Source: Methylomagnum ishizawai (lineage in GTDB: Bacteria; Pseudomonadota; Gammaproteobacteria; Methylococcales; Methylococcaceae). Taken from it: a stretch of DNA of 64,000 bases. Numbering within the stretch: position 1 is the stretch's first letter; every line of letters starts with the position of its first letter. The DNA is taken from the NCBI RefSeq assembly GCF_900155475.1, contig NZ_FXAM01000001.1:2653501-2717500 (forward strand), given 5' to 3'. Positions 1 through 9,947 of this stretch are shown piece by piece. The notes beneath the pieces are model-generated. The model worked only from the letters and a program-made list of their open reading frames with translations, searched no databases and was not told where the DNA came from. A program made the position numbers and the translations under genes.

Positions 1-460
1 GCTCCGGCATTGCATGGAATTCGACTCGATGGGCTGGGCGATAGGCGCCGCCGTCGGCACCGCCCTGGGCAATCCGCAACAGCCGGTGGTCTGCATCACC
101 GGGGACGGCAGCCTGCTGATGAGCGGTCAGGAAATCAGCGTCGCGGTCCAGGAAAAACTGCCCATCATCTTCGTGGTGCTGAACGATTCCGCCCTGGGGA
201 TGGTCAAGCACGGCCAGCGCCTCCGGCAATCCGAGGCGGTCGCGTTCGAGTTGCCGGCCACGGATTTCCGGGCCTATGCCGAAGCCATGGGCGCGACCGG
301 CCATGTCATCCGCTCCCCGGCCGACCTCAGGGCGCTGGATATCGCCGCCTTGTGCGCCCGGTCCGGCCCCACGGTGTTGGACGTGCGGATCGATCCCGAC
401 GAAGTCCCCCCTATCGCCATGCGTATCGAAATCCTGGGCATCGACGATGAAATCGGCTAA
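1..460 (+). CDS. Thiamine-diphosphate-dependent enzyme, acetolactate-synthase-like, C-terminal part (5' end outside window)
   Basis: The reading frame is open from base 2 and ends at the TAA at 458-460, so only the last ~150 residues are present. They form the C-terminal ThDP-binding domain of the acetolactate synthase / oxo-acid decarboxylase family. The cofactor signature is visible as GDGSLLMSGQE followed about 25 residues later by LNDSALGMVKHGQ, the GDG...N motif that holds the Mg-diphosphate. The substrate cannot be told from this half. The gene overlaps the next one by 14 bases, which implies an operon with the two citrate-synthase-like genes that follow. That context suggests a dedicated C-C bond-forming route rather than branched-chain amino acid synthesis (inference). 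Confidence 0.85.
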   Translation, partial: LRHCMEFDSMGWAIGAAVGTALGNPQQPVVCITGDGSLLMSGQEISVAVQEKLPIIFVVLNDSALGMVKHGQRLRQSEAVAFELPATDFRAYAEAMGATGHVIRSPADLRALDIAALCARSGPTVLDVRIDPDEVPPIAMRIEILGIDDEIG

Positions 461-1268
461 GGAAGTCATACACACCCGCATCTGGGAAGAAACCCCCGAG
501 GCCGACAACCCTTTCGCCGCCGCCGTCTGCCGTTGCGCCGGCTACGATGTCTATGGCGACCTGTTGGGCAAGGCCGGCTGGGCCGAATACCTTTATCTCC
601 TGTTCAAGCTGGAACGCCCGGCCCCGGCGGAGGCGCGGCTGCTGGAAGACCTGGCCGTGGTCCTGGCCCATCCCGGCCCGCGCGATCCCAGCGTACACGC
701 CGCGATGTGCGGCGGGGTCGGCGGTTCCACCCACGCCGCCAGCCTGATGGCGGCGCTGGCGGTCGGAGCCGGCCAAGCGGGCGGGGCACGCGAAGTCGCC
801 CTGGCCATGGAACTCTGGCGGGATTGCGGCACCGGCCTGCCGGCCTGGACCGAACGCCTGCGCCGCCCGCCCGCCCCGCCGGAACAGGCCGACCTCTGGC
901 CCGCACCCGCCCATCCCCCAGGTTTCGATCCCCACGGCGCGAGTTGCGCCCTGCCGGTGCGGCAAACCCTCGCCCATCTCGCCGCACTGAGTCCGGGCGC
1001 GGCCCTGCCCTGGCTGCACCTGCAACGGCCCGCGCTGGAAACAGCGGCGGAACTGCCCCTGTCCCTGCTGGGCGTGGCGGCGGCGGCCCTGACCGACCTC
1101 GGCTTCGACCGCGACCAAGGCGAGATGCTCTGCCTGCTACTACGGCTGCCGGGCGCGGCGGTCCACGCCCTGGAACAACGGAGCCTGGGCTGGCGCAAAT
1201 TCCCCTTCTTCGGCGACGGGCTGATCCTCGCCGACGACCCCGGCCCACGCCCCCCGGAGGCGGACTGA
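447..1268 (+). CDS. Citrate-synthase-fold protein, first of a tandem pair (273 aa)
   Basis: The ATG at 447 lies inside the end of the preceding gene, giving 273 residues. The segment GGVGGSTHAASLMAALAVGA followed by GQAGGAREVAL resembles the helix pair of citrate synthase that normally leads into the catalytic LHGGA motif. The histidine there is not kept (QAGGA). Near the C-terminus comes LGWRKFPFFGDG. At 273 residues it is well short of a normal citrate synthase (about 370-430 residues). It ends one base before the next gene, a second protein of the same fold, so the two may form a heteromer. Citryl-CoA-lyase-like or other acyl-CoA C-C lyase/synthase chemistry is possible, but the reaction is unknown. 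The family assignment rests on motif resemblance alone. Confidence 0.6.
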   Translation: MKSAKEVIHTRIWEETPEADNPFAAAVCRCAGYDVYGDLLGKAGWAEYLYLLFKLERPAPAEARLLEDLAVVLAHPGPRDPSVHAAMCGGVGGSTHAASLMAALAVGAGQAGGAREVALAMELWRDCGTGLPAWTERLRRPPAPPEQADLWPAPAHPPGFDPHGASCALPVRQTLAHLAALSPGAALPWLHLQRPALETAAELPLSLLGVAAAALTDLGFDRDQGEMLCLLLRLPGAAVHALEQRSLGWRKFPFFGDGLILADDPGPRPPEAD

Positions 1269-1269
1269 G

Positions 1270-2076
1270 ATGGACGGACCCGAACGACTGCGCCAAAGCG
1301 AAGACCACTGGATCACCGACATGGGCGCTTTCCTCCCGGCGGAAGGGCGCGTGGTCTTCCGGGGCGAAGACCTGCACCGCGATTGCAAAGACATGCCCTG
1401 GATGGGCCTCCTGCTCTACGGCATCACCGGGCGGCGGTTCGGGGCGGACCAGATCAAATTATTCGAAGGCCTATGGACGGTCGGCACCAGCTACCCGGAC
1501 CCCAGGATATGGAACAACCGGGTCGCGGCCCTGGCCGGCACCGCCCACAGCACCGCGGCGCTCGCCATCGCCGGTGCCAACGCCGTTTCCGAGGCCACCC
1601 TCTACGGCCACCGGCCATTCCTCGGGGCGATAGACCTTTTGTTGTCGGCCAAGGCGGCGCTGGACGGGGGCGGGGATATCGAGGAATTTATCAACACCAG
1701 GCGGGCGGGCGGGGATAGGATACTGTTTGGATACGGCAGGCCCATCAGGAACACCGACGAACGGATCAAGCCCATGCTCGCCTTGCTCGGGGATTTGGGC
1801 TTCCCCATCGGCCCCCATGTCGCAATCGCCTTCCAGATCGAGGCCATCTTATTGAGGGACAAAGCCATCTCCATGAACGCCGCCGCCCTGCTCGCGGCAA
1901 TCTGCGCGGACCAAGGACTGTCGCGCAGGGAATTCCATCATTTCATGATCTTGAGCTTTTCCGCCGGCATGTTCCCCTGCTACGCGGAAGCGGCAAACCG
2001 CCCAGGCAATACATTCTTCCCACTGCGCTGCGATAGGATCGGTTTTTTCGGAAAATCCAACAGGACCTGGGAATAA
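1270..2076 (+). CDS. Citrate-synthase / citryl-CoA-lyase-like protein, second of a tandem pair (268 aa)
   Basis: It starts at the ATG at 1270 behind a good GGAGG site and one base after the previous stop. The C-terminal half carries FGYGRPIRNTDER, which lines up with the GFGHRVY..DPR block of citrate synthases, then a region equivalent to the last catalytic helix (SMNAAALLAAICADQGLS). The second catalytic histidine of the GHR motif is replaced (GYGRP), and the expected catalytic aspartate position reads as Asn. The N-terminal half contains NNRVAALAGTAHSTAALAIA, the usual helical hairpin. At 268 residues it is again short. It is probably translationally coupled to its neighbour and may act with it and the ThDP enzyme. 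Its specific function is not known. Confidence 0.65.
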   Translation: MDGPERLRQSEDHWITDMGAFLPAEGRVVFRGEDLHRDCKDMPWMGLLLYGITGRRFGADQIKLFEGLWTVGTSYPDPRIWNNRVAALAGTAHSTAALAIAGANAVSEATLYGHRPFLGAIDLLLSAKAALDGGGDIEEFINTRRAGGDRILFGYGRPIRNTDERIKPMLALLGDLGFPIGPHVAIAFQIEAILLRDKAISMNAAALLAAICADQGLSRREFHHFMILSFSAGMFPCYAEAANRPGNTFFPLRCDRIGFFGKSNRTWE

Positions 2077-2150
2077 CCCAAAGTTGATTGGTATGGGCGG
2101 ACCCACGACAACGACACGCAACACCTCTGGCGAACCCCTAGAAAAAGCCC

Positions 2151-4271
2151 ATGACCACCCTAATGCACCGCTTGCTCCCGGCGTTACTGTGCCTCGTCCT
2201 CCTTCCCCCCCCGGCGGGGGCCGCCGACCTCGGCGAGGAAGATGAAAAAACCCTGCGCCAAGTCTATGGCGGCGAGGACATGATCACCATCGCCACGGGC
2301 AACAAGCAGCATATCGCGACCGCTCCCGCCGTCACCACGGTGATCACCGCGGCGGATATCAAAGCCATGGGGGCCACCGATATCGACGAGGTTTTGGAGG
2401 CCGTCCCCGGACTCCATGTGGCGCGGAGCAATTTCGGCAATCCCATCTACACGATCCGCGGCGTCTATTCCTTGCAGAATCCGCAGGTCCTGGTCTTGGT
2501 GAACGGCATCCCCATCACCAACCTCTTCGTCGGGGACCGGAACCAAATCTGGGGGGGGATGCCGGTGCAAGCCATCGCCCAGGTCGAAGTCATCCGGGGA
2601 CCGGGTTCCGCCCTGTATGGCTCGGACGCCTTCGCCGGCGTCATCAATATCATCACCAAAACCAAAGAAGATATTAAGGGCACCGAAATAGGCGGGCGGG
2701 TGGGCAGCTTCGATACCTACGATGGCTGGGCCCTGCACGGCGACACCTGGGCCGGTTTCGATGTGGCCGCCATGGTGGAATTCCACGATACCCAAGGCCA
2801 GCGCCAAACCGTCGCCTCGGATGCGCAAAGCTATTTCGACCAACGCGGAAACACCCTCGCTTCGCTGGCCCCCGGCCCCATGAACCTGCAACGCCAGAAC
2901 CTGGACGCCCGCCTCGACCTCGCACGGGGCTATTGGCGCGTCAGGGGCGGACTCCAGCACCGGGCCAATTCCGGGACCGCGGCCGGCCTCAGCCAAGCGC
3001 TGGACCCCAGCGGGCGCTTCAGCAGCGACCGCTGGAACGCCGATATCACCTACCATAATCCCGAGTTCACCGAACATTGGGATGTCACCGCCCAGGCGAG
3101 CTATTTCGACACCAGCCAACAAGTCTCCGACAACGTTTATCTATACCCCAAAGGGGCCACCTTTCCGACCGGCTCGTTCGCGGACGGGGTAATCGGCAAT
3201 CCCGAGGTTTTCGAGCGCCATACCCGCTCCAGCCTGTCGGGATTCTATTCGGGATTCGATAGGCATATCCTACGGCTGGGGCTGGGCTTCAATTACCTCA
3301 GCATCTACGATGTCAGGGAATCCAAAAACTATACCATCGTATCCCCCGGAATACCCTCGCCCCTGGGCGGATTGGTCGATGTCAGCAATACCTCGGACGT
3401 GTTCCTGAAGAAAGGCAGCCGCACCGATACCTTTATCTTTTTACAGGACGAATGGCGCTTTTCCAACGATTGGCAGCTCACCACGGGGGTGCGCTATGAC
3501 TATTACTCGGACTTCGGGAATACCGTCAATCCCCGTTTGGCCTTGGTCTGGGAAACCCGCCAGGACCTGACCAGCAAACTCCTCTATGGCCGTTCCTTCC
3601 GCGCCCCCTCGTTCGCCGAGACCCGGAACATCAACAATCCCGTGGACCTGGGCAATCCCCATCTCAAACCGGAAACCATGAACACCATAGAACTGGCCTT
3701 CGATTACCACCCCACGGATAAGCTGCGTTTCGGTTTCAACCTCTTCAACTATTGGTGGAGCGATATCATCCGCTTCGTGCCGGACCCGGGCGGCGGCACC
3801 AGCACCGCGCAGAACGCCGGCCGCCAGACCAGCCACGGCCTGGAACTGGAGGCGGACTGGCAGGCCACCGAGGATTTCAAGCTCACCGGCTGGTACGCCT
3901 ACCAGCATTCCATCGACGAATCCACCCACCACGACCCCGGCTACGCCCCGCACCACCAGCTTTACCTCCGGGGCGACTGGGAATTCCTGCCCAACTGGCA
4001 TCTCAACCCCCAGGTCAAATGGATCCTGGACCGGGAGCGGGCGGCCGACGATAACCGGCCCCCCATCCCCGACTACAGCCTGGTCGATCTGACCCTCCGG
4101 CGCAAATACCTCATGGACCATTGGGAAATCGCCTTCTCGGTCCGCAACCTGTTCGACTCCGACGCCAGGGAACCCAGCCCGGCGGGTTCCTCGGGCAACC
4201 CGGCCTTCATCCCCTACGACCTCCCGCTGGCCGGGCGCAACTTCTACGGGGAAATCCGGTTTGAATTCTGA
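2151..4271 (+). CDS. TonB-dependent outer-membrane receptor (706 aa)
   Basis: A signal peptide (residues ~1-24, ending AGAA) is followed by a plug domain at ~45-170: VTTVITAADIKAMGATDIDE, then IRGVYSLQNPQVLVLVNGIP and VEVIRGPGSALYGSDAFAGV, all standard plug landmarks. The remainder is a ~530-residue beta barrel ending in a terminal aromatic strand (FYGEIRFEF, final Phe). The length is normal for the family. Such receptors take up siderophores, cobalamin, copper chelates or sugars using TonB energy; nothing here fixes the ligand. It lies 69 bases upstream of a periplasmic binding protein and a large sensor kinase on the same strand, which suggests a sensing or uptake unit. A second ATG at 2163 could also serve as the start. 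Confidence 0.9.
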   Translation: MTTLMHRLLPALLCLVLLPPPAGAADLGEEDEKTLRQVYGGEDMITIATGNKQHIATAPAVTTVITAADIKAMGATDIDEVLEAVPGLHVARSNFGNPIYTIRGVYSLQNPQVLVLVNGIPITNLFVGDRNQIWGGMPVQAIAQVEVIRGPGSALYGSDAFAGVINIITKTKEDIKGTEIGGRVGSFDTYDGWALHGDTWAGFDVAAMVEFHDTQGQRQTVASDAQSYFDQRGNTLASLAPGPMNLQRQNLDARLDLARGYWRVRGGLQHRANSGTAAGLSQALDPSGRFSSDRWNADITYHNPEFTEHWDVTAQASYFDTSQQVSDNVYLYPKGATFPTGSFADGVIGNPEVFERHTRSSLSGFYSGFDRHILRLGLGFNYLSIYDVRESKNYTIVSPGIPSPLGGLVDVSNTSDVFLKKGSRTDTFIFLQDEWRFSNDWQLTTGVRYDYYSDFGNTVNPRLALVWETRQDLTSKLLYGRSFRAPSFAETRNINNPVDLGNPHLKPETMNTIELAFDYHPTDKLRFGFNLFNYWWSDIIRFVPDPGGGTSTAQNAGRQTSHGLELEADWQATEDFKLTGWYAYQHSIDESTHHDPGYAPHHQLYLRGDWEFLPNWHLNPQVKWILDRERAADDNRPPIPDYSLVDLTLRRKYLMDHWEIAFSVRNLFDSDAREPSPAGSSGNPAFIPYDLPLAGRNFYGEIRFEF

Positions 4272-4340
4272 GTCCCGGCCCCCCCTGCGGGCGTACCCCC
4301 CTTCCGGCGCGGGCCACCGGCCCCGGCCAGGATACGGCGC

Positions 4341-5279
4341 TTGAACGGGCCGGTCCGCGCCATGCTGGCCGCCTTGGCGCTGGCCTTGTGGCCGGCCTTG
4401 GCCTTGGCCCAGGCCGCGCCGGTGGCGATCCTCTACCCCGACGTGCGCGAACCCTACCGGAGCGTGTTCGCCGAGATCGTCGTGGGGATCGAAGCCGGCT
4501 TGAAAGTCCCCTCGGACAAACACATGGTGGAGGAAACCGACGATATCGCGGCCCTGGGGACGCGGCTGCGGGACGAGCAGGTCAAGGTGGTCATCGCCCT
4601 CGGCCGCCTGGGGATGATGGCGATCCGCAAGTTCCCGTCCGGGCTGCCGGTCGTCATGGGCGCGGTCCTGATCGCGCACAGCCCGGAAAGCACGGCCTAC
4701 ACGGGAATCTCCCTCACCCCGGACCCGGAGGCCCTGTTCGGCTGGCTGAAATCCCTGGCCAGCCCGGTCAAGCGGGTGACGGTGGTCTACAACCAGGGCC
4801 GCGACGAATGGGTGATGGTCCGGGCGCGCGAGGCCGCCAAGCAGCACGGCCTGGCGCTGAACGCCCTGCCCGCCGGGAACATCCGCGAAGCCGCCAACCT
4901 CTACCGGGACTTCTTCGGCCAAATCAAGGACAATTCGGAAGCCCTGTGGCTACCCCAGGATAACTCGACCCTGGACGAAACCGCCCTGCTGCCGGCGGTC
5001 TTGAAAGAAGCCTGGGAAAAAAACCTGGTGGTCTTCTCGAACAATCCCGAACATGTCAAGAAAGGGGTATTGTTCTCGCTCTATCCCGACAACGAAGGCC
5101 TGGGCCACAGCCTCGCCGCCCTGGCCCAGGAATGGTTGCCGGGCGGAGGGAAAACCCCCGGCATCCTGCCCCTCAAGAACCTGCTGATCGCGGTGAACTC
5201 CCGCACCGCCGAACATCTGGGGCTTAGGATATCCAGCCAGGACAAGCGCAAATTCAACCTGATCTTCCCCTCTCCCTGA
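4341..5279 (+). CDS. ABC-type periplasmic binding protein of the ABC_sub_bind (COG2984-like) family, orphan
   Basis: The 312-residue protein is preferred from a TTG start at 4341 because an AGGA lies about 8 bases upstream; an ATG at 4362 is an alternative. A signal peptide (MLAALALALWPALALAQA) precedes a two-lobed periplasmic-binding-protein fold beginning PVAILYPDVREPY. Motifs such as VVIALGRLGMMA and LPVVMGAVL fit the uncharacterised-transport-system binding proteins. No permease or ATPase gene is adjacent. The gene sits between a TonB receptor and, 27 bases on, a hybrid kinase. It may therefore serve as a ligand-binding partner for the kinase rather than for a transporter (inference). Confidence 0.8.
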   Translation: MNGPVRAMLAALALALWPALALAQAAPVAILYPDVREPYRSVFAEIVVGIEAGLKVPSDKHMVEETDDIAALGTRLRDEQVKVVIALGRLGMMAIRKFPSGLPVVMGAVLIAHSPESTAYTGISLTPDPEALFGWLKSLASPVKRVTVVYNQGRDEWVMVRAREAAKQHGLALNALPAGNIREAANLYRDFFGQIKDNSEALWLPQDNSTLDETALLPAVLKEAWEKNLVVFSNNPEHVKKGVLFSLYPDNEGLGHSLAALAQEWLPGGGKTPGILPLKNLLIAVNSRTAEHLGLRISSQDKRKFNLIFPSP

Positions 5280-5306
5280 AACCGTGGCAACCCATAACAA
5301 GCTCCG

Positions 5307-8300
5307 ATGAAAAAACGATCCCGGTCCTTGTTCGGTCGCACCAGCTTCCTGCACCAACTGGCGCTGACCTTCTCCATCGGCATCCTTTGCCTGGCCTTGC
5401 TGTCCTCGCTCGCCATCTCGACGCTGTCGAGCCGGATCGTGCATACCAAGCTCATCGAGCAAGGCTTGCAAGCCACCGAAACCCTGGCCGGGCAGAGCGC
5501 CCTGGCCCTGATCTACCTCAGCGGCGACAACGCCGAGGAACCCTTGCGGGCCGGATTGGCCTTCCCGGACGTGCGGGGAGCCGGCATCTACGACCTCAAC
5601 CACCACGCCCTCCTGGCAAAGGGCGAGGACGCCATCCCACCCGGCGCGGAAACCGGGGAATGGCCGCGCTGGCCGCGCTTGGACCTGGAAACCCCCGACG
5701 CCTGGTATTTCGTGGCCCCGGTCTATTTGCACATGGGCGACGGGGAACGGGACTCGCCCTTCACCACCGCGTCCAAGGCGGCGGAACTGATCGGCCATGC
5801 GCGGATGAAAATGGGCAAGGACACGCTCAAGACCATGGCCGCCAGCATCCTCCGCACCAACCTCGCGGTGTCGGTGGCCTTCGCCCTGCTGCTGCTGCTA
5901 TTGCTGCTGGCGATCACCCAACGCCTGACCCACCCGCTCAAGAACCTGGCCGAGATCATGGGCAAGGCTTCCTCCGGGGAGAAGAACCTCCGGGCCGACG
6001 TGCGCGGCCCCAAGGACATCATCGACATGGAACGCGCCTTCAACGCCATGATGGCGGTGTTGGAAACCCGGGAGCTGCAATTGGAGAACGCCCGCGACGC
6101 CGCCCTGGAATCGGCCCGGATCAAGGGCGAATTCGCCGCCAACGTCAGCCACGAACTGAGGACGCCGCTCAACGGCGTGCTGGGCATGTTGGAGTTGCTG
6201 CACGACATGGGCCTCGGGCCGAAGCAGCACGAATACGTCAGCGTGGCCCGCAACGCCGGCGAATCCCTGCTCAAGCTGATCGACGATATCCTGGACTTTT
6301 CCCGCACCGATTCCGGCAAGCTGAAATTCCAGCCCATCGATTTCGATTTGCAGGACATGCTGGACGAGGTCATCGGACTCCTGGCCGGGCAGGCCCAGCG
6401 CAAGCACATCGAACTGGCCTACGTGGTCGCCGACGAGGTCCCGCCCCGGCTCAAGGGCGAACCCGCCCGCATCCGCCAAGTCCTGGTCAACCTGATCGGC
6501 AACGCCATCAAGTTCACCGAAAACGGCACGGTGGAGGTCCGGGTCAGGATCGACCCGACCGGGGGCAAGGAAGGCCAGGCGGCGCTCCGGTTCGAGGTGG
6601 CGGATAGCGGCATCGGCATCCCCGCCGAGGCCCAGCAGCGCATCTTCGAGGCCTTCACCCAGGCCGACGGTTCGACCACCCGCAACTACGGCGGCACCGG
6701 CCTCGGCCTCGCCATCTGCCGCAAGCTGGTGGATTTCATGGGCGGGGATATCGGCGTCGACAGCGAACCCGGCCAGGGCAGCACCTTCTGGTTCACCATC
6801 CCCTTCGAGACGCCCTCCACCGAAGCCCCGGCCCCGGCCCGCCCCCAGCGCGAGGACATGGCTGGGCTGCGCATCCTGATCGTGGACGACAGCCCGGTGA
6901 ATTGCCGCTGCCTGGAGCAGTTCCTGAAAAGCTGGGGCGCGTCCTACACCAGCGCCGTCACCGGCTACCAGGCGTTGCGCCTGATGCGGATCGCCGCCGC
7001 CCGCGGCAAACCCTACCACATCGCCCTGGTGGACCAGATCATGCCGGGGCTGGGCGGCCTGGAACTGGCCCAGCGCATCGCCGAAGACCCGGCCCTGGCG
7101 AAGCTGCATATCGTGCTGATGGCGAGCCCGCCCGAACCCGGATGGGATGAGGCCCGGCCCGCCAATATCGTCGACAGCATCGCCAAGCCGGTGCAGGCAT
7201 CGCCCCTGCACGACTGCCTGATGAGCGCCAAGCTGGCCTTGCTCGAATACACGCCCCATTCCGGGCTGGCCGAGGCCAAGCACCCGGCCTACGGCGGCAA
7301 GCGCATCCTGGTGGTGGAGGACAACCGCGCCAGCCAACAGGTCGCGCTCGGCATGCTGGAGCGGCTGGGCTGTCAGACCGCCGTCGCCAGCACCGGCCAG
7401 GAAGCCCTGGACGCCGTCGCCCAGTCGCCGTTCGACCTGGTGCTGATGGATTGCCATATGCCGCGCATGGACGGCTACGAGGCGTCGCGGCGCATCCGCA
7501 TGCTGGGCGGCAACCCGGCCCAAATCCCCATCATCGCCATGACCGCCCATGTGCAGGACGGCGACAGCGACACCTGCATCGCGGCCGGCATGGACGATTA
7601 CCTGTCCAAGCCCTTGAAGATGGAGCCGCTCAAGGACAAGCTCACCCGCTGGCTCTCGCAGGAACGCGACCGGCTCCGGGCCGAGCCCCAGGACCCGGCG
7701 GCGGACGCCGACCCCGCGCTACCGCCGCCCGCCGCCCCGGACTGCCTGGACCGGGAAGTCCTGGACAAGCTGCGCGAGGAAACCGGCCCTGCGTATTTCC
7801 GCATCATCGAGGTGTTCCTGGAGGACACGCCGATGTACCTGCGGTCGCTGGAGAAGGCCATCGCGGCGGAGGACTTCGCCGCCATCGAGGAACTCGCCCA
7901 CTGCCTCAAAGGCAGCGGCAAGAACCTGGGGGCGCACGGCCTGGTGGAACTGACCCGGCAGTTGGAGGAACTGGGCCGGGGCGGCGGCGAGGACACCGCG
8001 CCCGAACTCTACGCCCGGCTGACCGAGGAATACGAACGATTGGCGGTCGAACTGCGCGGGCAAAACCCCCACCCGCGCCGCGCCCAGAAAGCGGCTGAAC
8101 CCAGGGAAACCCCGCGCATCGTGGTGGCCGACGACGACCGCTCCATGCGCTTCGCCCTGCACAACGTCCTGCTCAAGGACGGCTACCAGATCGAGCAGGC
8201 CACCAACGGCCTGCAAGCCCTGGCCCTGTGCGAGCGCAAGATGCCGGACCTGCTCCTGATGGACGCCCGCATGCCCAAGATGGACGGCTTCACCGCCTGT

Positions 8301-9851
8301 AGCCGCATCCGCGACCTGCCCGGCGGCGAGGCCATCCCCATCCTCATCATCACCGCCCTGGACGACGACCATTCCATCGAACGGGCATTCTCGGCGGGGG
8401 CCAGCGACTACATCCCCAAGCCGGTGCATTTCTCCGTGCTGCGCCAGCGCGTCACCCGGATGCTGGAGGCCAGCCGCGCCCAGCAGCATGTGACCCGGCT
8501 GGCCTACCAGGACGCCCTCACCGGCCTGCCCAACCGCGCCCTGTTCCGCGAACGCCTGGAAACCCTGGTGGCGGAACGCACCGCCGCCGCCGACCCCGAG
8601 CGGGTCCATGCCATCCTGTTCCTGGACCTCGACCGCTTCAAGCTGGTCAACGACACCATGGGCCACGAGGTCGGCGACCTGCTGCTCAAGACCGCCGCCG
8701 AGCGCGTCAAGGGCTGCCTGAGGCCGGTCGATACCGTGTCGCGCTTCGGCGGGGACGAGTTCACCGTCATCCTGCACAACATCGGCGGTCCCGAGATCGC
8801 CGCCATGGTGGCGGAAAAGGTCCGCGCCACCATCGCCAAGCCCTTCGTGTTCCTGGGGCGGGAACTTTATCTCAGCACCAGCATCGGCATCGCCCTGTAC
8901 CCCGCCGACGGGACGTCCAGCGGCATCCTCATCAAGCACGCCGACATGGCGATGTTCCGCGCCAAGGAGCGCGGCAACGGCTTCTGCTTCTTCGAGAACA
9001 GCATGGCCAGCGAGATTTCCCGGAAACTCAGGCTGGAGAGCGATTTGCGGCGGGCCTTGGACCATGGGGAATTCCTGCTGCACTACCAGCCGCAGGTGGA
9101 TTTGGCCAGCGGCTGGATCGTCGGCCTGGAAGCCCTGATCCGCTGGCAGCACCCGGAGTTCGGCCTGATCTCGCCCGGCCAGTTCATCCCGCTGGCCGAG
9201 GAAACCGGCCTGATCGAATCCATCGGCGAATGGGCGCTCCGCACCGCCTGCGCCCAGAACAAGGCGTGGCAGGACGAAGGACTCCCCAGGATCGTGATGG
9301 CGGTGAACCTCTCGGCGCGGCAATTGGAAGTGGACTACGAGGCGCGGATGATCGCCAAGGTGCTGGAGGACACCGGCCTCGAACCCCGCTATCTGGAACT
9401 GGAATTGACCGAGACCACCCTGATGAAGGACCCGGCCAAGACCGGCGAGACCCTGGCCAAGCTGAAGGCGCGGGGCATTTCGATCTCGGTGGACGATTTC
9501 GGCACCGGCTATTCCAGCCTCAACCACCTCAAGAACTTCCCATTCGACAAGCTCAAGATCGACCAGTCCTTCATCCGCGACCTGTCACACGACACCGACG
9601 ACGCCGAGATCGTGCTGACCATCATCGCCATCGCCCGGAACCTGAAGCTGCGGGTGATCGCGGAAGGGGTGGAAACCCCGGAGCAATGGGAGTTCCTCAA
9701 GACGCATGGCTGCGACGAAATCCAGGGCTATTACCATAGCCCGCCGGTCCCGCCGGAAGAAGCCGCCACCCTGCTGGCCGGGAAGGCGGGCTATCCGCCG
9801 CCGCACTGGACCGCCCTCTTGGCCGGACCCGGCCTGGAACGGCGGACCTAG
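5307..9851 (+). CDS. Hybrid sensor kinase with three receiver domains, Hpt, GGDEF and EAL domains (1514 aa)
   Basis: A membrane signalling protein that combines a phosphorelay with cyclic-di-GMP metabolism. Order by residue: TM1 ~17-37; periplasmic sensor ~38-185; TM2 ~188-207; HAMP; HisKA with H282 in [12 protein letters not shown]; HATPase with N399, DSGIGIP ~433 and [10 protein letters not shown] ~462; receiver 1 (~521-640, D576 in LVDQIMPG); receiver 2 (~666-790, D715 in [11 protein letters not shown]); Hpt with H865 in [12 protein letters not shown]; receiver 3 (~936-1055, D986 in [11 protein letters not shown]); an intact GGDEF at 1148-1152; an EAL domain with E1275, NLSARQ, ELTETTL and [10 protein letters not shown]. 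All key residues of both c-di-GMP domains are present, so synthesis and breakdown are both plausible. It follows the binding-protein gene by 27 bases. Confidence 0.95.
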   Translation: MKKRSRSLFGRTSFLHQLALTFSIGILCLALLSSLAISTLSSRIVHTKLIEQGLQATETLAGQSALALIYLSGDNAEEPLRAGLAFPDVRGAGIYDLNHHALLAKGEDAIPPGAETGEWPRWPRLDLETPDAWYFVAPVYLHMGDGERDSPFTTASKAAELIGHARMKMGKDTLKTMAASILRTNLAVSVAFALLLLLLLLAITQRLTHPLKNLAEIMGKASSGEKNLRADVRGPKDIIDMERAFNAMMAVLETRELQLENARDAALESARIKGEFAANVSHELRTPLNGVLGMLELLHDMGLGPKQHEYVSVARNAGESLLKLIDDILDFSRTDSGKLKFQPIDFDLQDMLDEVIGLLAGQAQRKHIELAYVVADEVPPRLKGEPARIRQVLVNLIGNAIKFTENGTVEVRVRIDPTGGKEGQAALRFEVADSGIGIPAEAQQRIFEAFTQADGSTTRNYGGTGLGLAICRKLVDFMGGDIGVDSEPGQGSTFWFTIPFETPSTEAPAPARPQREDMAGLRILIVDDSPVNCRCLEQFLKSWGASYTSAVTGYQALRLMRIAAARGKPYHIALVDQIMPGLGGLELAQRIAEDPALAKLHIVLMASPPEPGWDEARPANIVDSIAKPVQASPLHDCLMSAKLALLEYTPHSGLAEAKHPAYGGKRILVVEDNRASQQVALGMLERLGCQTAVASTGQEALDAVAQSPFDLVLMDCHMPRMDGYEASRRIRMLGGNPAQIPIIAMTAHVQDGDSDTCIAAGMDDYLSKPLKMEPLKDKLTRWLSQERDRLRAEPQDPAADADPALPPPAAPDCLDREVLDKLREETGPAYFRIIEVFLEDTPMYLRSLEKAIAAEDFAAIEELAHCLKGSGKNLGAHGLVELTRQLEELGRGGGEDTAPELYARLTEEYERLAVELRGQNPHPRRAQKAAEPRETPRIVVADDDRSMRFALHNVLLKDGYQIEQATNGLQALALCERKMPDLLLMDARMPKMDGFTACSRIRDLPGGEAIPILIITALDDDHSIERAFSAGASDYIPKPVHFSVLRQRVTRMLEASRAQQHVTRLAYQDALTGLPNRALFRERLETLVAERTAAADPERVHAILFLDLDRFKLVNDTMGHEVGDLLLKTAAERVKGCLRPVDTVSRFGGDEFTVILHNIGGPEIAAMVAEKVRATIAKPFVFLGRELYLSTSIGIALYPADGTSSGILIKHADMAMFRAKERGNGFCFFENSMASEISRKLRLESDLRRALDHGEFLLHYQPQVDLASGWIVGLEALIRWQHPEFGLISPGQFIPLAEETGLIESIGEWALRTACAQNKAWQDEGLPRIVMAVNLSARQLEVDYEARMIAKVLEDTGLEPRYLELELTETTLMKDPAKTGETLAKLKARGISISVDDFGTGYSSLNHLKNFPFDKLKIDQSFIRDLSHDTDDAEIVLTIIAIARNLKLRVIAEGVETPEQWEFLKTHGCDEIQGYYHSPPVPPEEAATLLAGKAGYPPPHWTALLAGPGLERRT

Positions 9852-9873
9852 CGCGTTTTCATATTTCCTGTAG

Positions 9874-9902
9874 GGTGGGCACGCACGTATTCCGTGCCCA
9901 CC
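9874..9902. repeat. Perfect 10-bp inverted repeat between convergent genes
   Basis: GGTGGGCACG (9874-9883) and CGTGCCCACC (9893-9902) flank a 9-base loop and are preceded by TAG. The layout resembles the dispersed intergenic hairpins built on TAGGGTGGGCA...TGCCCACC that are common in gammaproteobacteria (recollection, not searched). A smaller hairpin, GGCGC-GTTTA-GCGCC, follows at about 9934-9948. It sits between the 3' ends of two convergent genes and may also stop transcription, although no clear T-run follows. Confidence 0.5.
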
Positions 9903-9947
9903 GGGGTAGCCTAGAAGCGGTGGACAATGCCCTGGCGCGTTTAGCGC

